From Acidimicrobiales bacterium (GTDB lineage: Bacteria > Actinomycetota > Acidimicrobiia > Acidimicrobiales > Aldehydirespiratoraceae): DNA of 39,642 nt. Numbering within the stretch: the stretch's first letter is position 1; the number at the start of each line of letters is the position of its first letter. This document shows positions 9,086 through 17,565 of the stretch, one piece after another. The DNA lies in NCBI GenBank assembly GCA_029246685.1, contig JAQWMR010000014.1:1-39642 (forward strand). Direction: 5' to 3'. A program made the translations under genes and the position numbers. The notes beneath the pieces are model-generated. The model was not told the origin of the DNA. It worked only from the letters and a program-made list of their open reading frames with translations, and ran no database searches.

Positions 9086-9951
9086 AAGCCGCACCCTTCG
9101 ACTACCACCGACCCGAGACCATCGACGATGCCGCCGACATGCTGGGCGCCCTCCCCGATGCCCGTGTGCTGGCCGGCGGGCAGAGTCTCGTGCCAATGCT
9201 GAACCTGCGCCTCGCGTACTTCGACAATCTCATCGACATTCGAGGAATCCGTGAACTGTCGATGGCGTCGACCCTCTCGGACACGGTGCGGATCGGGGCC
9301 TCGGTCACACAGGCCGAGGTCGAACTGAATTCAGATCTCGCCCGCTCTGTGCCGCTCGTGGCGCGTGCGCTGCCCTTCGTCGGGCATTTCCCGCTCCGCA
9401 ATCGTGGGACGGTGTGCGGGTCGATCGCCCATGCGGATCCCGCGGCGGAGCTTCCCGCCGTGCTCGTTGCACTCGGTGGAACGGTCGAGGTGACGTCGAC
9501 GTCGGGGAGGCGAGAGATTCCCGCTGGGGAGTTCTTCCTAGGCACCTGGTGGACGGCGCTGAAGGAGGGCGAGCTCGTCGAGGCAGTGCGGTTCCCGATC
9601 GCCGGGGATCGAAGCGGGTGCGCTGTCCGAGAAGTGGCGCGCCGCCATGGCGACTTCGCGATCGCGGGATCGGCGGTACACGTCGAGGTCGATGACGCTG
9701 GGTGCGTGGCGCACAGCGGCATAGCGATGTTCGGGGTTGCGTCCACCCCGGTGCATGCCCGCGAGGTCGAGGAGTTGATTCGCGGCGCCCGACTCGGTGA
9801 CCTCGATATCGAAGCCGTGGGAGCCGCCGCGGTTGCCGGCCTCGACGACATTCCCGATGATTCGAACGCGTCCAGCCTCGAGCGAAGAACCCTCGCGGCT
9901 GTGGTCGCGCGGCGCGCAGTCGTCGACGCTCTGAGCGAGGCGACTCGATGA
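9082..9951 (+). CDS. CoxM-like FAD-binding subunit of molybdenum hydroxylase
   Basis: The 289-residue product is the medium subunit. It has the FAD-binding motifs AGGQSLVPMLNLRLA (about residues 33-47) and RNRGTVCGSIAHADPAAELP, followed by the CO dehydrogenase flavoprotein C-terminal domain. It passes electrons from the [2Fe-2S] subunit to an acceptor. Its ATG overlaps the stop of the large subunit, and its own stop overlaps the next start, so all three subunits are coupled. The order L-M-S differs from the M-S-L order of classical cox operons. Confidence 0.93.
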   Translation: MKAAPFDYHRPETIDDAADMLGALPDARVLAGGQSLVPMLNLRLAYFDNLIDIRGIRELSMASTLSDTVRIGASVTQAEVELNSDLARSVPLVARALPFVGHFPLRNRGTVCGSIAHADPAAELPAVLVALGGTVEVTSTSGRREIPAGEFFLGTWWTALKEGELVEAVRFPIAGDRSGCAVREVARRHGDFAIAGSAVHVEVDDAGCVAHSGIAMFGVASTPVHAREVEELIRGARLGDLDIEAVGAAAVAGLDDIPDDSNASSLERRTLAAVVARRAVVDALSEATR

Positions 9952-10430
9952 GTGAGCACGAGATCTCAGTTGTGGTGAACGGGGCCCGCAGGTCCGTACG
10001 TGTGCCGTCGCGCCTCAGTCTCGCCGACCTGCTCCGCGACAAGCTGGGGCTCACGGGTACACACTTGGGGTGTGAGCACGGGGCCTGCGGGGCCTGCTCG
10101 GTGCTTGTGAACGGCGAAGTCGTCCGTGCATGCCTGATGTTTGCCGTGCAAGTCGATGGAGATGAGGTTACGACCATCGAAGGCATCGGTAGCGAGGACG
10201 GTGTGTTGACACCGGTGCAGGCCGCGTTCCGGGATTGTCATGGTCTCCAATGTGGGTTCTGCACTCCGGGGTTCGTTGTGACCGTCACTGCCCTCCTTGA
10301 GAGAAACCCCGCGCCGGATGACGGCGAGATTCGCACAGCTTTGTCCGGAAACCTCTGTCGTTGCACTGGCTACCAGGGGATCATCGAGGCGGTCCGTAGT
10401 CTGCGGAGCGGAGTTGAGCATGCGGATTGA
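9948..10430 (+). CDS. CoxS-like [2Fe-2S] subunit of molybdenum hydroxylase
   Basis: The 160-residue product carries both iron-sulphur clusters of the family. The plant-ferredoxin-type N-terminal cluster uses Cys42, 47, 50 and 62 (GCEHGACGAC...AC). The C-terminal helical cluster uses Cys102, 105, 137 and 139 (QCGFCTPG...CRCTGY). Length and spacing are standard and all eight ligands are present. It relays electrons from the molybdenum site to FAD. It overlaps the FAD gene by four bases, and the following gene starts inside its 3' end. Confidence 0.95.
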   Translation: MSEHEISVVVNGARRSVRVPSRLSLADLLRDKLGLTGTHLGCEHGACGACSVLVNGEVVRACLMFAVQVDGDEVTTIEGIGSEDGVLTPVQAAFRDCHGLQCGFCTPGFVVTVTALLERNPAPDDGEIRTALSGNLCRCTGYQGIIEAVRSLRSGVEHAD

Positions 10431-11061
10431 CAACGAGTTCACGGTGAACGCGACGCTCGACGTCGCATGGGAGCTGCTGAACGACATTCCTCGCATCACA
10501 CCCTGCCTTCCCGGCGCATCGTTGAACGGAGTCGAGGGCGACACCTACCGCGGGAACATCCGGGTCAAGGTGGGTCCAGTGGTCGCTGAATATTTGGGCA
10601 GCGCTGAGGTGACCAACCGCGATGACAGGGAGCACATCGTCACGATCGCGGCCATGGGGAGAGAAACGAAGGGTTCGGGGACCGCATCGGCGGACATCTC
10701 TGCTTCGATGGTCGAGGTCGCGGGTGCCACGGTAGTCACCCTGGTGACGGATCTGAAGGTGAGCGGAAAGGTCGCTCAATTCGGGCGAGGCGTCATCGCC
10801 GATGTATCGAAGCGGCTCATGATGGAGTTCTCGGACTCGCTCGCATCACTCCTCTCCGACGCCCAGGACTCGACTGACCTGGGCGCCTGCTCTCAGCCGG
10901 TGAACGGGCGGAGAAATGAATCCGATGAGCAGGCTCCGGTGAATCTGTTTGCGGTGGCCGTCATTCCCGTTCTCAGACGCGTCGCTGTCGTTGGCCTCGT
11001 CGCGACGGTTGTCGTCGGAGTCGCACGGGCAGCTGCGAGGAAATTTGAACAGACGTTCTAA
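10420..11061 (+). CDS. CoxG-like SRPBCC protein with C-terminal membrane anchor
   Basis: The 213-residue product begins with a CoxG/SRPBCC fold (DNEFTVNATLDVAWELLNDIPRI, CLPGASL, VKVGPV, GSGTASADI, DLKVSGKVAQFGRGVI). A charged linker and a hydrophobic helix (about 175-203) follow. CoxG-type proteins are accessory to molybdenum hydroxylases and have been linked to membrane attachment of the enzyme. The start ATG at 10420 overlaps the [2Fe-2S] gene by 11 bases. The last bases of the gene form the motif-1 operator of the next operon, so the coding end and the operator are shared. Confidence 0.85.
   Translation: MRIDNEFTVNATLDVAWELLNDIPRITPCLPGASLNGVEGDTYRGNIRVKVGPVVAEYLGSAEVTNRDDREHIVTIAAMGRETKGSGTASADISASMVEVAGATVVTLVTDLKVSGKVAQFGRGVIADVSKRLMMEFSDSLASLLSDAQDSTDLGACSQPVNGRRNESDEQAPVNLFAVAVIPVLRRVAVVGLVATVVVGVARAAARKFEQTF
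11044..11061. promoter_or_regulatory. Operator, motif 1 (TTTGAACAGACGTTCTAA)
   Basis: This matches TTNGAAC-N4-GTTCNAA fully and overlaps the stop codon of the CoxG-like gene. It stands 99 bp before the solute-binding protein start at 11160. TTGAAC within it could serve as -35, with an extended -10 TGCTAGAAC at 11067-11075. It suggests that transport is controlled with the catabolic operons. Confidence 0.6.
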
Positions 11062-11159
11062 GTATGTGCTAGAACGGCGGTGACCTGGGACAGGGAACAC
11101 GCACGGGTCGCCCCGGTCGAGACTGGAGCGGCCAGCTTTGCAGGAGGGGGATCAGAACG

Positions 11160-12494
11160 ATGCGCCGGCTCGTTGCTATCGGACTACTTGTCGTCGTTGG
11201 GGCTGCGGGCTGCGCCTCGACTGATCCCTCGGAGGAGTCGGCGACGACAACGACCGCCACCACGACCGAGCCCGAGACGAGCGAGAACGGTTCGGAGAAT
11301 GACACGACGACTACCACCACCACGGTCGTCGTGGACGATCGAGCCCCGGGGGTGACCGACGACTCGATAAAGGTCGGGATCACGTATACCGATTTCGAGG
11401 CGCTCGGGGACCAGGTTGCGATCAACCACGGCGACTACGAGGCCGCGTACATGGCCGTCGTCAACGACATCAACGACCGCGGTGGCATACAGGGCCGCCT
11501 GATCGATCCGGTGTTCGCGCCGGTCGATCCGAGCAATCAGGTTTCCGGCGACGAACAGTGCACGAGGCTCACGCAGGACGAGAGCGTCTTTGTCGTCCTC
11601 GGCACGTTCTTCGGTGAGAGCGTGATGTGTGTCCTCGACGTCAACGAAACCGCGGTGGTCGGCGGCGAGATCACGTCGGACCGGATGAGCCGCGCCCGTG
11701 CCCCGTGGTTCTCGAACGAGCTCAGTGAGGACGCGCAGGTCGACGCGGTGCGGACCCTCGTGGAACAGGGCGAGCTGGGCGGTGCCGTCGCGGCATTCGT
11801 GCCCGACGTGAACGAGCGGGTGTACAGGGACTCGATCGAAGCGATTCTCACCGACGCCGGTGTCGACATCGTCGAGGTCGCCGTGTCCGACTCGACGCTC
11901 GACACCGAGCAGGCCGCGGCTGCGCTGGATGCCATTCTCGAACGGTTCGATTCGTCCGGCGCTGACACGATCCTCGGTATCGGGAGTGCGAGCGGCGCGC
12001 TGGCCGACGGGCTCGACGACACCGACTACGCGCCGCGGCTCGCGTTCACCGACGCCGGAACCGCGAATGCGTCCGCTGCCGCGCAAGGACAGGACCTCTC
12101 CGTGTTCGATGGCGCCGTCGCCATCGCCGGCTTCGGTCCACCCTCGGCCACCCTCGAACTCGGCGGGGTCACCGAGGAGTGCTACGACGTGCAGCGGTCG
12201 GCTGGCCTCGAGCTCACGCCTCTCGAGGAAGTGCCGCAGGGCGACCCACGTCAACTCGTCTCGTCGTACATCGCCTGCAGCCAGGTCTCCCTGCTGGTCG
12301 CACTGCTGGACGCGGCGGGCCCGGAGCTGAACTACGGCACGTTCCAGGCTGCCGGCGACGGCCTCGGCTCCATCACTCTTCCGGGAGCGCCCGAACCGTT
12401 CTTCTTCGGGCCTCCACCCTCCGCCGATGGCGATGTCCCGCTCTTCGTGTACGAGTGGAACGCGGCAGCACGGGAATTCCAGATCCCGGGCTGA
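11160..12494 (+). CDS. ABC transporter substrate-binding lipoprotein (Liv/Peripla_BP_6 type)
   Basis: The 444-residue product starts with a lipoprotein signal (MRRLVAIGLLVVVGAAGC, lipidated Cys18), then a Thr/Glu-rich linker (about 25-60) and a type I periplasmic-binding fold (GVTDDSIKVGITYTDFEA, HGDYEAAYMAVVNDIN, GGIQGR). It should capture the transported solute outside the membrane. The ATG is preceded by GGAGGGGG about 10 bp upstream. The transporter genes follow after four bases. A paralogue lies at 31522 with the same opening motif. The ligand is not evident. Liv-type binding proteins often take compounds other than amino acids, and the neighbours here suggest a glycoside or aromatic ligand. 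Confidence 0.9.
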   Translation: MRRLVAIGLLVVVGAAGCASTDPSEESATTTTATTTEPETSENGSENDTTTTTTTVVVDDRAPGVTDDSIKVGITYTDFEALGDQVAINHGDYEAAYMAVVNDINDRGGIQGRLIDPVFAPVDPSNQVSGDEQCTRLTQDESVFVVLGTFFGESVMCVLDVNETAVVGGEITSDRMSRARAPWFSNELSEDAQVDAVRTLVEQGELGGAVAAFVPDVNERVYRDSIEAILTDAGVDIVEVAVSDSTLDTEQAAAALDAILERFDSSGADTILGIGSASGALADGLDDTDYAPRLAFTDAGTANASAAAQGQDLSVFDGAVAIAGFGPPSATLELGGVTEECYDVQRSAGLELTPLEEVPQGDPRQLVSSYIACSQVSLLVALLDAAGPELNYGTFQAAGDGLGSITLPGAPEPFFFGPPPSADGDVPLFVYEWNAAAREFQIPG

Positions 12495-12498
12495 GGGC

Positions 12499-14703
12499 AT
12501 GGACGACACGAACGACGTCACCCAGCCGGATGCGGGGAGGCTCGGTTCCGAGATCCTCGATCTCGAGGCCGAGCGGGCGACGACGGGCGAGCCCGTGCAC
12601 GAGGTCCTCGAGGTAGAGCTGCTTCCGGGCGTCGGCGGGGAGCAGCAGCTCGGGCTGCGCGATGCGATGGGAATGGGCGGCGCCACCACGCTCGTCGTAT
12701 TGACACTTCTCAACTCGCTCGACGAGCTCGAGACCGCAACTCTCAGCGTTCTCGCTCCCGACATCCGCGATTCGCTCGGCATCAGCAATGGCACGATGGT
12801 GTTCATCTCTGTGGCGAGTAGTGCCTTCCTGGTCATCGGTGCGGTGCCGCTGGGATGGATGGCCGACCGTTTCCGACGGGGAACGGTCATCGGCCACGCC
12901 AGCCTCATCTTCTCCGCGTTCGTCCTGTTGTCGGGGATGGCTGTGAACGCGCTGATGCTGTTCTTCACCCGCCTCGGCGTCGGTGTCGCGAAATCGAACA
13001 CAAACACCGCCCATGGTTCCCTGCTCGCCGACCAGTACCCGATCGAGACGCGGGGCCGGGTCAACGCGCTCACTTTCACCTCAGGCAGGATCGTCGCCAC
13101 CCTCAGTCCCCTCGCGGTGGGGGCCGTCGCGGCCATGGCCGGGGGTAGTGAAGGCTGGCGGTGGTCGTTCATCCTGCTGGCGCTCCCGGTCGCCGTGGTG
13201 GCCTTCCTCGCCTACCGACTGCCGGAACCGCCGCGCGGTCAGTACGAGAAGAAAGACATTCTGGGAGACGTCATCGACGACGCGCCGGCGTCCATCTCGA
13301 TGGAGGCCGCGTTCGCCCGATTGCTCCAGATCAAGACCCTGACGTCGGCGATCTTTGCGTTCGCCGCGCTGGGTTTCGGACTGTTCACCGTCGGAACGAT
13401 CGCCAATCTCCACCTCGAGGACGAGTACGGCCTGGGTACGTTCGGGCGGGGTGCGGTCGGCACCGTCAGCGGGGTTGCCGTGCTGTGCGTCCTGCCGTTC
13501 GTGGGCAAGTTCTACGACGGGCTCTACACCCGTGATCCGTCGATGGCCATGCGTGTGTTGGCTTTGCTGATCGCGCCGACGGCAATCCTGTACCCGCTCC
13601 AGTTCATGATGCCGAACGCGGTCGCCTTCGCCGCCGTCGCCATTCTCCCGGCCATGCTCAACTCGGCGGCCTTCGCCATGGTCGGCCCGCTCATCCAGAC
13701 GATCGTCCCTTACCAGCTGCGAGGCGTGGGCGGTGCCCTCGGCGCCATCTACATCTTCTGTATCGGCGCGGTCGGTGGTGCGCTGCTCAGCGCCCTCTTC
13801 CTCGACTCGCTGGGAGCGCGTCTCACCGTCACCCTGATCGCGGTGCCGTCGTCGAGCGTTGGTGCATTCCTGCTCTACCGGGGATCGACGTCGATCCGCG
13901 ACGACCTCTCGCGGATCGTGCATGAGATCCGCGAGGAGAAGGACGAGCACGAGCGCCAGCAGACCGACCCGGAGCGGATCCCCGCTATCCAGGCGAGCCA
14001 TCTCGACTTCTCATACGGCCAGGTCCAGATCCTCTTCGACGTCAGCTTTGAGGTCCGCACCGGCGAGGTGCTGGCGCTCCTCGGGACGAACGGCGCGGGC
14101 AAGTCGACTGTGCTGCGAGCGATCGCCGGCTTGGGCACGCCCTCGCGTGGAGTGGTCCGGATGAACGGGCGTTCGATCACCTTCGTGTCGCCGGAGGAAC
14201 GGACGAGGATGGGCCTCCACCTCCTCCCGGGGGGAAAGGGCGTGTTCGCGGATCTCACCGTCGACGAGAACATGGAGACCGCCATGTGGAACTTCCGTGG
14301 CGACCCCGCCGACGCTCAACGTCGGGTCGACGCCGCAATGGACGTCCTGCCGGAGCTACGCAGCCATCGTCACCAGATCGCGGGCTCGTTGTCGGGTGGC
14401 CAACAGCAGCTCCTCGCGCTAGCCCGAGTCCTTGCCCGCGAACCCGAGATCCTGATGATCGATGAGCTCTCGCTCGGGTTGGCGCCCGTCGTCGTCGAGC
14501 GTCTGGTCGAGGTCGTGGGGACGCTGCGCGACCAAGGGATGACGATCATCGTCGTCGAGCAATCCCTCAACGTGGCGTCAGCGGTCGCCGATCGTGCCGT
14601 GTTCCTCGAGAAGGGACATGTGCGTTTCGAAGGACCGATCTCCGAACTGGCCGCGCGGGGCGACCTCGCCCGTGCGGTGTTCCTGGGCGACGACGGCGGC
14701 TGA
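12499..14703 (+). CDS. MFS permease fused to LivF-type ABC ATPase
   Basis: One 734-residue frame joins two transport families. After an acidic N-terminal tail (1-55), residues of about 55-470 form a major facilitator domain with motif A (GWMADRFRRG) and many hydrophobic helices. A charged linker (HEIREEKDEHERQQ) leads to a LivF-like ABC ATPase with Walker A GTNGAGKST (about 529), signature LSGGQQQ (about 630) and Walker B ILMIDE (about 650). No stop or frameshift separates them. The ATG at 12499 lies 4 bp after the binding-protein stop. Its own stop shares one base with the next start (TGATG). The ATPase is probably the LivF partner of the LivG domain downstream. Why an MFS half is attached is unclear. 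Confidence 0.9.
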   Translation: MDDTNDVTQPDAGRLGSEILDLEAERATTGEPVHEVLEVELLPGVGGEQQLGLRDAMGMGGATTLVVLTLLNSLDELETATLSVLAPDIRDSLGISNGTMVFISVASSAFLVIGAVPLGWMADRFRRGTVIGHASLIFSAFVLLSGMAVNALMLFFTRLGVGVAKSNTNTAHGSLLADQYPIETRGRVNALTFTSGRIVATLSPLAVGAVAAMAGGSEGWRWSFILLALPVAVVAFLAYRLPEPPRGQYEKKDILGDVIDDAPASISMEAAFARLLQIKTLTSAIFAFAALGFGLFTVGTIANLHLEDEYGLGTFGRGAVGTVSGVAVLCVLPFVGKFYDGLYTRDPSMAMRVLALLIAPTAILYPLQFMMPNAVAFAAVAILPAMLNSAAFAMVGPLIQTIVPYQLRGVGGALGAIYIFCIGAVGGALLSALFLDSLGARLTVTLIAVPSSSVGAFLLYRGSTSIRDDLSRIVHEIREEKDEHERQQTDPERIPAIQASHLDFSYGQVQILFDVSFEVRTGEVLALLGTNGAGKSTVLRAIAGLGTPSRGVVRMNGRSITFVSPEERTRMGLHLLPGGKGVFADLTVDENMETAMWNFRGDPADAQRRVDAAMDVLPELRSHRHQIAGSLSGGQQQLLALARVLAREPEILMIDELSLGLAPVVVERLVEVVGTLRDQGMTIIVVEQSLNVASAVADRAVFLEKGHVRFEGPISELAARGDLARAVFLGDDGG

Positions 14704-17540
14704 TGCTGGGCACGTGGTACACCCAGCAGGCGGTGTTCGACGGCCTGATCAACGGGCTCGTCTACGGGTTGCTCGCGATGGCCGTCGTGCTCGTGTACCG
14801 CTCGACGAAGGTGGTCAACTTCGCGGCCGGCAACATGGGCGTCGTCGGCGCCGGCCTGCTCGTCATCTGCCACGTCAATTACGGGTTCCCGTTCTGGATC
14901 GCCGTCGCCATCGCGCTCGTCGTCGGAGGGATATTCGGCGCCCTCATCGAGCTCATCGTCGTTCGCCGACTCTTCCGCGCGCCACGGGTCGTACTACTCG
15001 TCGCAACGATCGGCGTGGCGCAGTTGGCACTGCTCATCCTGACCGCGTACCCCGATCTCGTCGGCGAGCGGCTGCCCATGCCCCAGTTTGTCACCAACGA
15101 GTGGAACATCGCCGACGTGCAGATAGAGGGCCCACAACTCGTCGTGCTCGTGTCCGCGCCGATGATCGGTGTTGCGCTCGGGTGGTTCCTGAACCGCACC
15201 CGGGTAGGGCGCACCGTCAAGGCCGCAGCGGGAGACCCGGACCTCTCCCGACTCTCGGGTATCAACCCCAAGACGTTGTCGACGCTCGTGTGGACGATTG
15301 CAGGATTGATAGCGACCGCCTCCATCATCATGCGCGCTCAACTCGAGGGCACCAGTTCCGGGCTGGTGGTGGTTGGTCCCAACACGTTGCTGCGCGCGCT
15401 GGTTGCCGCTGTCATCGCCCGCTTGGCGTCGTTCTCCGTCGCGCTGGCTGCCGCCGTGGTCCTCGGTGTGACGGAGTCGCTCGTCCGCTTCAACTTCATC
15501 GCACAGCCGGGCAGCGCGGAGCTCATGCTGCTCGCAGTGGCCCTCGTCGCGGTCGCGTTCGAGACCCGCCGAGAGATTCAGCCCGACGGGGCGGGAGCGT
15601 TCTCGTTCGCGCCGAAGGTTCGGCCGGTTCCGGCGCGGCTCCGAGAGGTGTGGTGGGTCCGAAACCTCGACCGGCTCGGCATGCTTGCACTCTTGGTCAT
15701 CGCGGCGTTGGTGCCGTTCCTGGTCACTCAGCCGTCGCGGCATCTCTTGTATGCGACGATCGCCTGCTTCGCGATCTGTGCGCTCTCACTCACGTTGCTC
15801 ACGGGGTGGGCGGGGCAACTCTCCCTCGGCCAGATGGCACTCGCCGGGGTTGGCGCCTTCAGCGGCGCGGCATTTTCTCGTGGGCTAATAGTGGACTTGA
15901 GCCTGTTTGGCAGGCGCCTCGTCTACTTCGAGCTCTACGGCGTTCCCTTTGTCCTGTCATTGGTCATCGGGGCGGTGTGTGCCGCTGCAGTTGCCGTCGT
16001 CATCGGCTATGGGGCCCTGCGGGTCCGCGGGTTACTTCTCGCGGTGACGACATTCGCGTTCGCGATCGCGGCGAGCAGCTGGCTCTACCGCCTCGAAATC
16101 TTCGCCGGCGAATTCACGACCTCGGCTCCCTACCGTCGGGGCGACCTACTGGGCCTCGACCTCCGCGACCAGCGGTCCTACTACTTCCTCACCCTGGGTG
16201 CGCTGACGCTGGTTGTTGCGTTTCTGGGCCGCTTGCGGCGCTCGGGGGTAGGACGCGTGACGATCGCCGTCCGCGACAACCCGGCCTCCGCAGCCGCCTA
16301 CACGATCAACCCGAGACTGGCGGAGCTCCGCGTCTTCGCGCTGTCGGGATTCATTGCCGGGCTCGGCGGTGCACTGCTGGGCGGCTCGACGCAGCAGCTG
16401 GCGTTCGGTGAGTCGTTCTTCGTCGTCGGCTTCTCGCTGTCCGTTGTTGCGATGGTCGTCATCGGGGGAATGAACTCCACGTCCGGCGCGGTGATCGGCG
16501 CGGTTTGGGTGATCGGGCTGCCGTCGCTGTGGTCGAGCAACGATCTCGTCCCGCTCCTGTCATCGAGTGTCGGTCTGCTCGTACTCCTCTTGTATTTCCC
16601 GGGTGGGCTCGTGTCGTTGGGACATCGCGCTCGAGACGCGCTCTACGACCGTCTCGAGTCCCGGCTCCCACCCGTTGAATCCCACCGCCCTGCTCCGTCG
16701 GCCATCTCCGGGACTCGCCGTGAACTCCCGCCTGGCATCGACACCGTCCTGTGTTGCACGGACGTCACGGTGGCGTTCGGCGGCGTGAAGGCGAACGACG
16801 GGGTGTCGCTCGAGGTTCGACCAGGGGAGATCGTCGGCCTTATCGGCACCAATGGAGCCGGTAAGTCCACGCTGATGAACGCGGTCGGAGGTTTCGTGCC
16901 GGCGGGTGGCACCGTCGAGTTCCTCGGGCAGAACATGAGCTCGTGGTCGCCCGAGCGCCGCGCCCGTGCAGGCCTCGGGCGCACGTTCCAGTCGGCGCGC
17001 CTGTTCCCCGAGCTGACGGTGCGGGAGACGATCCAAGTGGCGCTCGAAGCCCGCGGACGGACGGGGCTCGTCGAGCTCCTCGGTTTCTCGCCTCGGATCC
17101 GCCGCGCCGAGCGAGCCAAGCGAGCCGAGAGCGCCGAGCTCATCGATTTCTTGGGGTTGGGACGCTACGCGGACGTGCCGATCGCCGAGCTGTCGACCGG
17201 TACGCGCCGAATCGTTGAGCTCGCCGGCCTCCTCGCCCTCGACGCGCGGTTGCTCTGCCTCGACGAGCCGACCGCCGGCGTCGCACAACGCGAGGCCGAG
17301 AGGATGGCCCCGCTCCTCGTCGAGGTTCGCCGCCACCTGGGCGCCGCGATGTTGATCATCGAACACGACATGCCCATGGTGATGGCCATGAGCGATCGCA
17401 TCTACTGCCTCGAGCTCGGACGAGTCATCGCTGAGGGCGACCCGAGCAGCGTCCGGAACGATCCGCTGGTCGTCGCGAGCTACCTCGGGACCGATGAGCG
17501 CACGATCGTACGCAGCGACACCACCATCACTCCGACATGA
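14703..17540 (+). CDS. LivH-LivM-LivG fusion (two permeases plus ATPase)
   Basis: The 945-residue product combines a LivH permease (about 1-290: NGLVYGLLAMAVVLVYRSTKVVNFA, GINPKTLSTLVW), a LivM permease (about 330-640: TGWAGQLSLGQMALAGVGAF, VRDNPASAAAYTINP) and a LivG ATPase (about 680-945). The ATPase has Walker A GTNGAGKST near 715 and Walker B LLCLDEPTAG near 849. Its signature reads LSTGTRR rather than LSGGQ, so this site is degenerate. With the LivF domain upstream, a complete branched-chain-type importer is encoded by only two membrane polypeptides. The substrate is unknown; import of the glycoside handled by the downstream rhamnosidase is the working inference. Confidence 0.93.
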   Translation: MLGTWYTQQAVFDGLINGLVYGLLAMAVVLVYRSTKVVNFAAGNMGVVGAGLLVICHVNYGFPFWIAVAIALVVGGIFGALIELIVVRRLFRAPRVVLLVATIGVAQLALLILTAYPDLVGERLPMPQFVTNEWNIADVQIEGPQLVVLVSAPMIGVALGWFLNRTRVGRTVKAAAGDPDLSRLSGINPKTLSTLVWTIAGLIATASIIMRAQLEGTSSGLVVVGPNTLLRALVAAVIARLASFSVALAAAVVLGVTESLVRFNFIAQPGSAELMLLAVALVAVAFETRREIQPDGAGAFSFAPKVRPVPARLREVWWVRNLDRLGMLALLVIAALVPFLVTQPSRHLLYATIACFAICALSLTLLTGWAGQLSLGQMALAGVGAFSGAAFSRGLIVDLSLFGRRLVYFELYGVPFVLSLVIGAVCAAAVAVVIGYGALRVRGLLLAVTTFAFAIAASSWLYRLEIFAGEFTTSAPYRRGDLLGLDLRDQRSYYFLTLGALTLVVAFLGRLRRSGVGRVTIAVRDNPASAAAYTINPRLAELRVFALSGFIAGLGGALLGGSTQQLAFGESFFVVGFSLSVVAMVVIGGMNSTSGAVIGAVWVIGLPSLWSSNDLVPLLSSSVGLLVLLLYFPGGLVSLGHRARDALYDRLESRLPPVESHRPAPSAISGTRRELPPGIDTVLCCTDVTVAFGGVKANDGVSLEVRPGEIVGLIGTNGAGKSTLMNAVGGFVPAGGTVEFLGQNMSSWSPERRARAGLGRTFQSARLFPELTVRETIQVALEARGRTGLVELLGFSPRIRRAERAKRAESAELIDFLGLGRYADVPIAELSTGTRRIVELAGLLALDARLLCLDEPTAGVAQREAERMAPLLVEVRRHLGAAMLIIEHDMPMVMAMSDRIYCLELGRVIAEGDPSSVRNDPLVVASYLGTDERTIVRSDTTITPT

Positions 17541-17565
17541 GCAGGGCTCGCGAATTGAGAACACC

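Noticed and set aside
6749..10430. Aerobic CO dehydrogenase
   Set aside because: The large subunit lacks the AYRCSFR active-site loop of CO dehydrogenase and has AYRGPWE instead, so another molybdenum hydroxylase is more likely.
11184..13172. A 662-codon reverse-strand frame across the binding protein and MFS gene
   Set aside because: Both genes on the forward strand have clear motifs, signal peptide and ribosome binding sites. The antisense frame has none.
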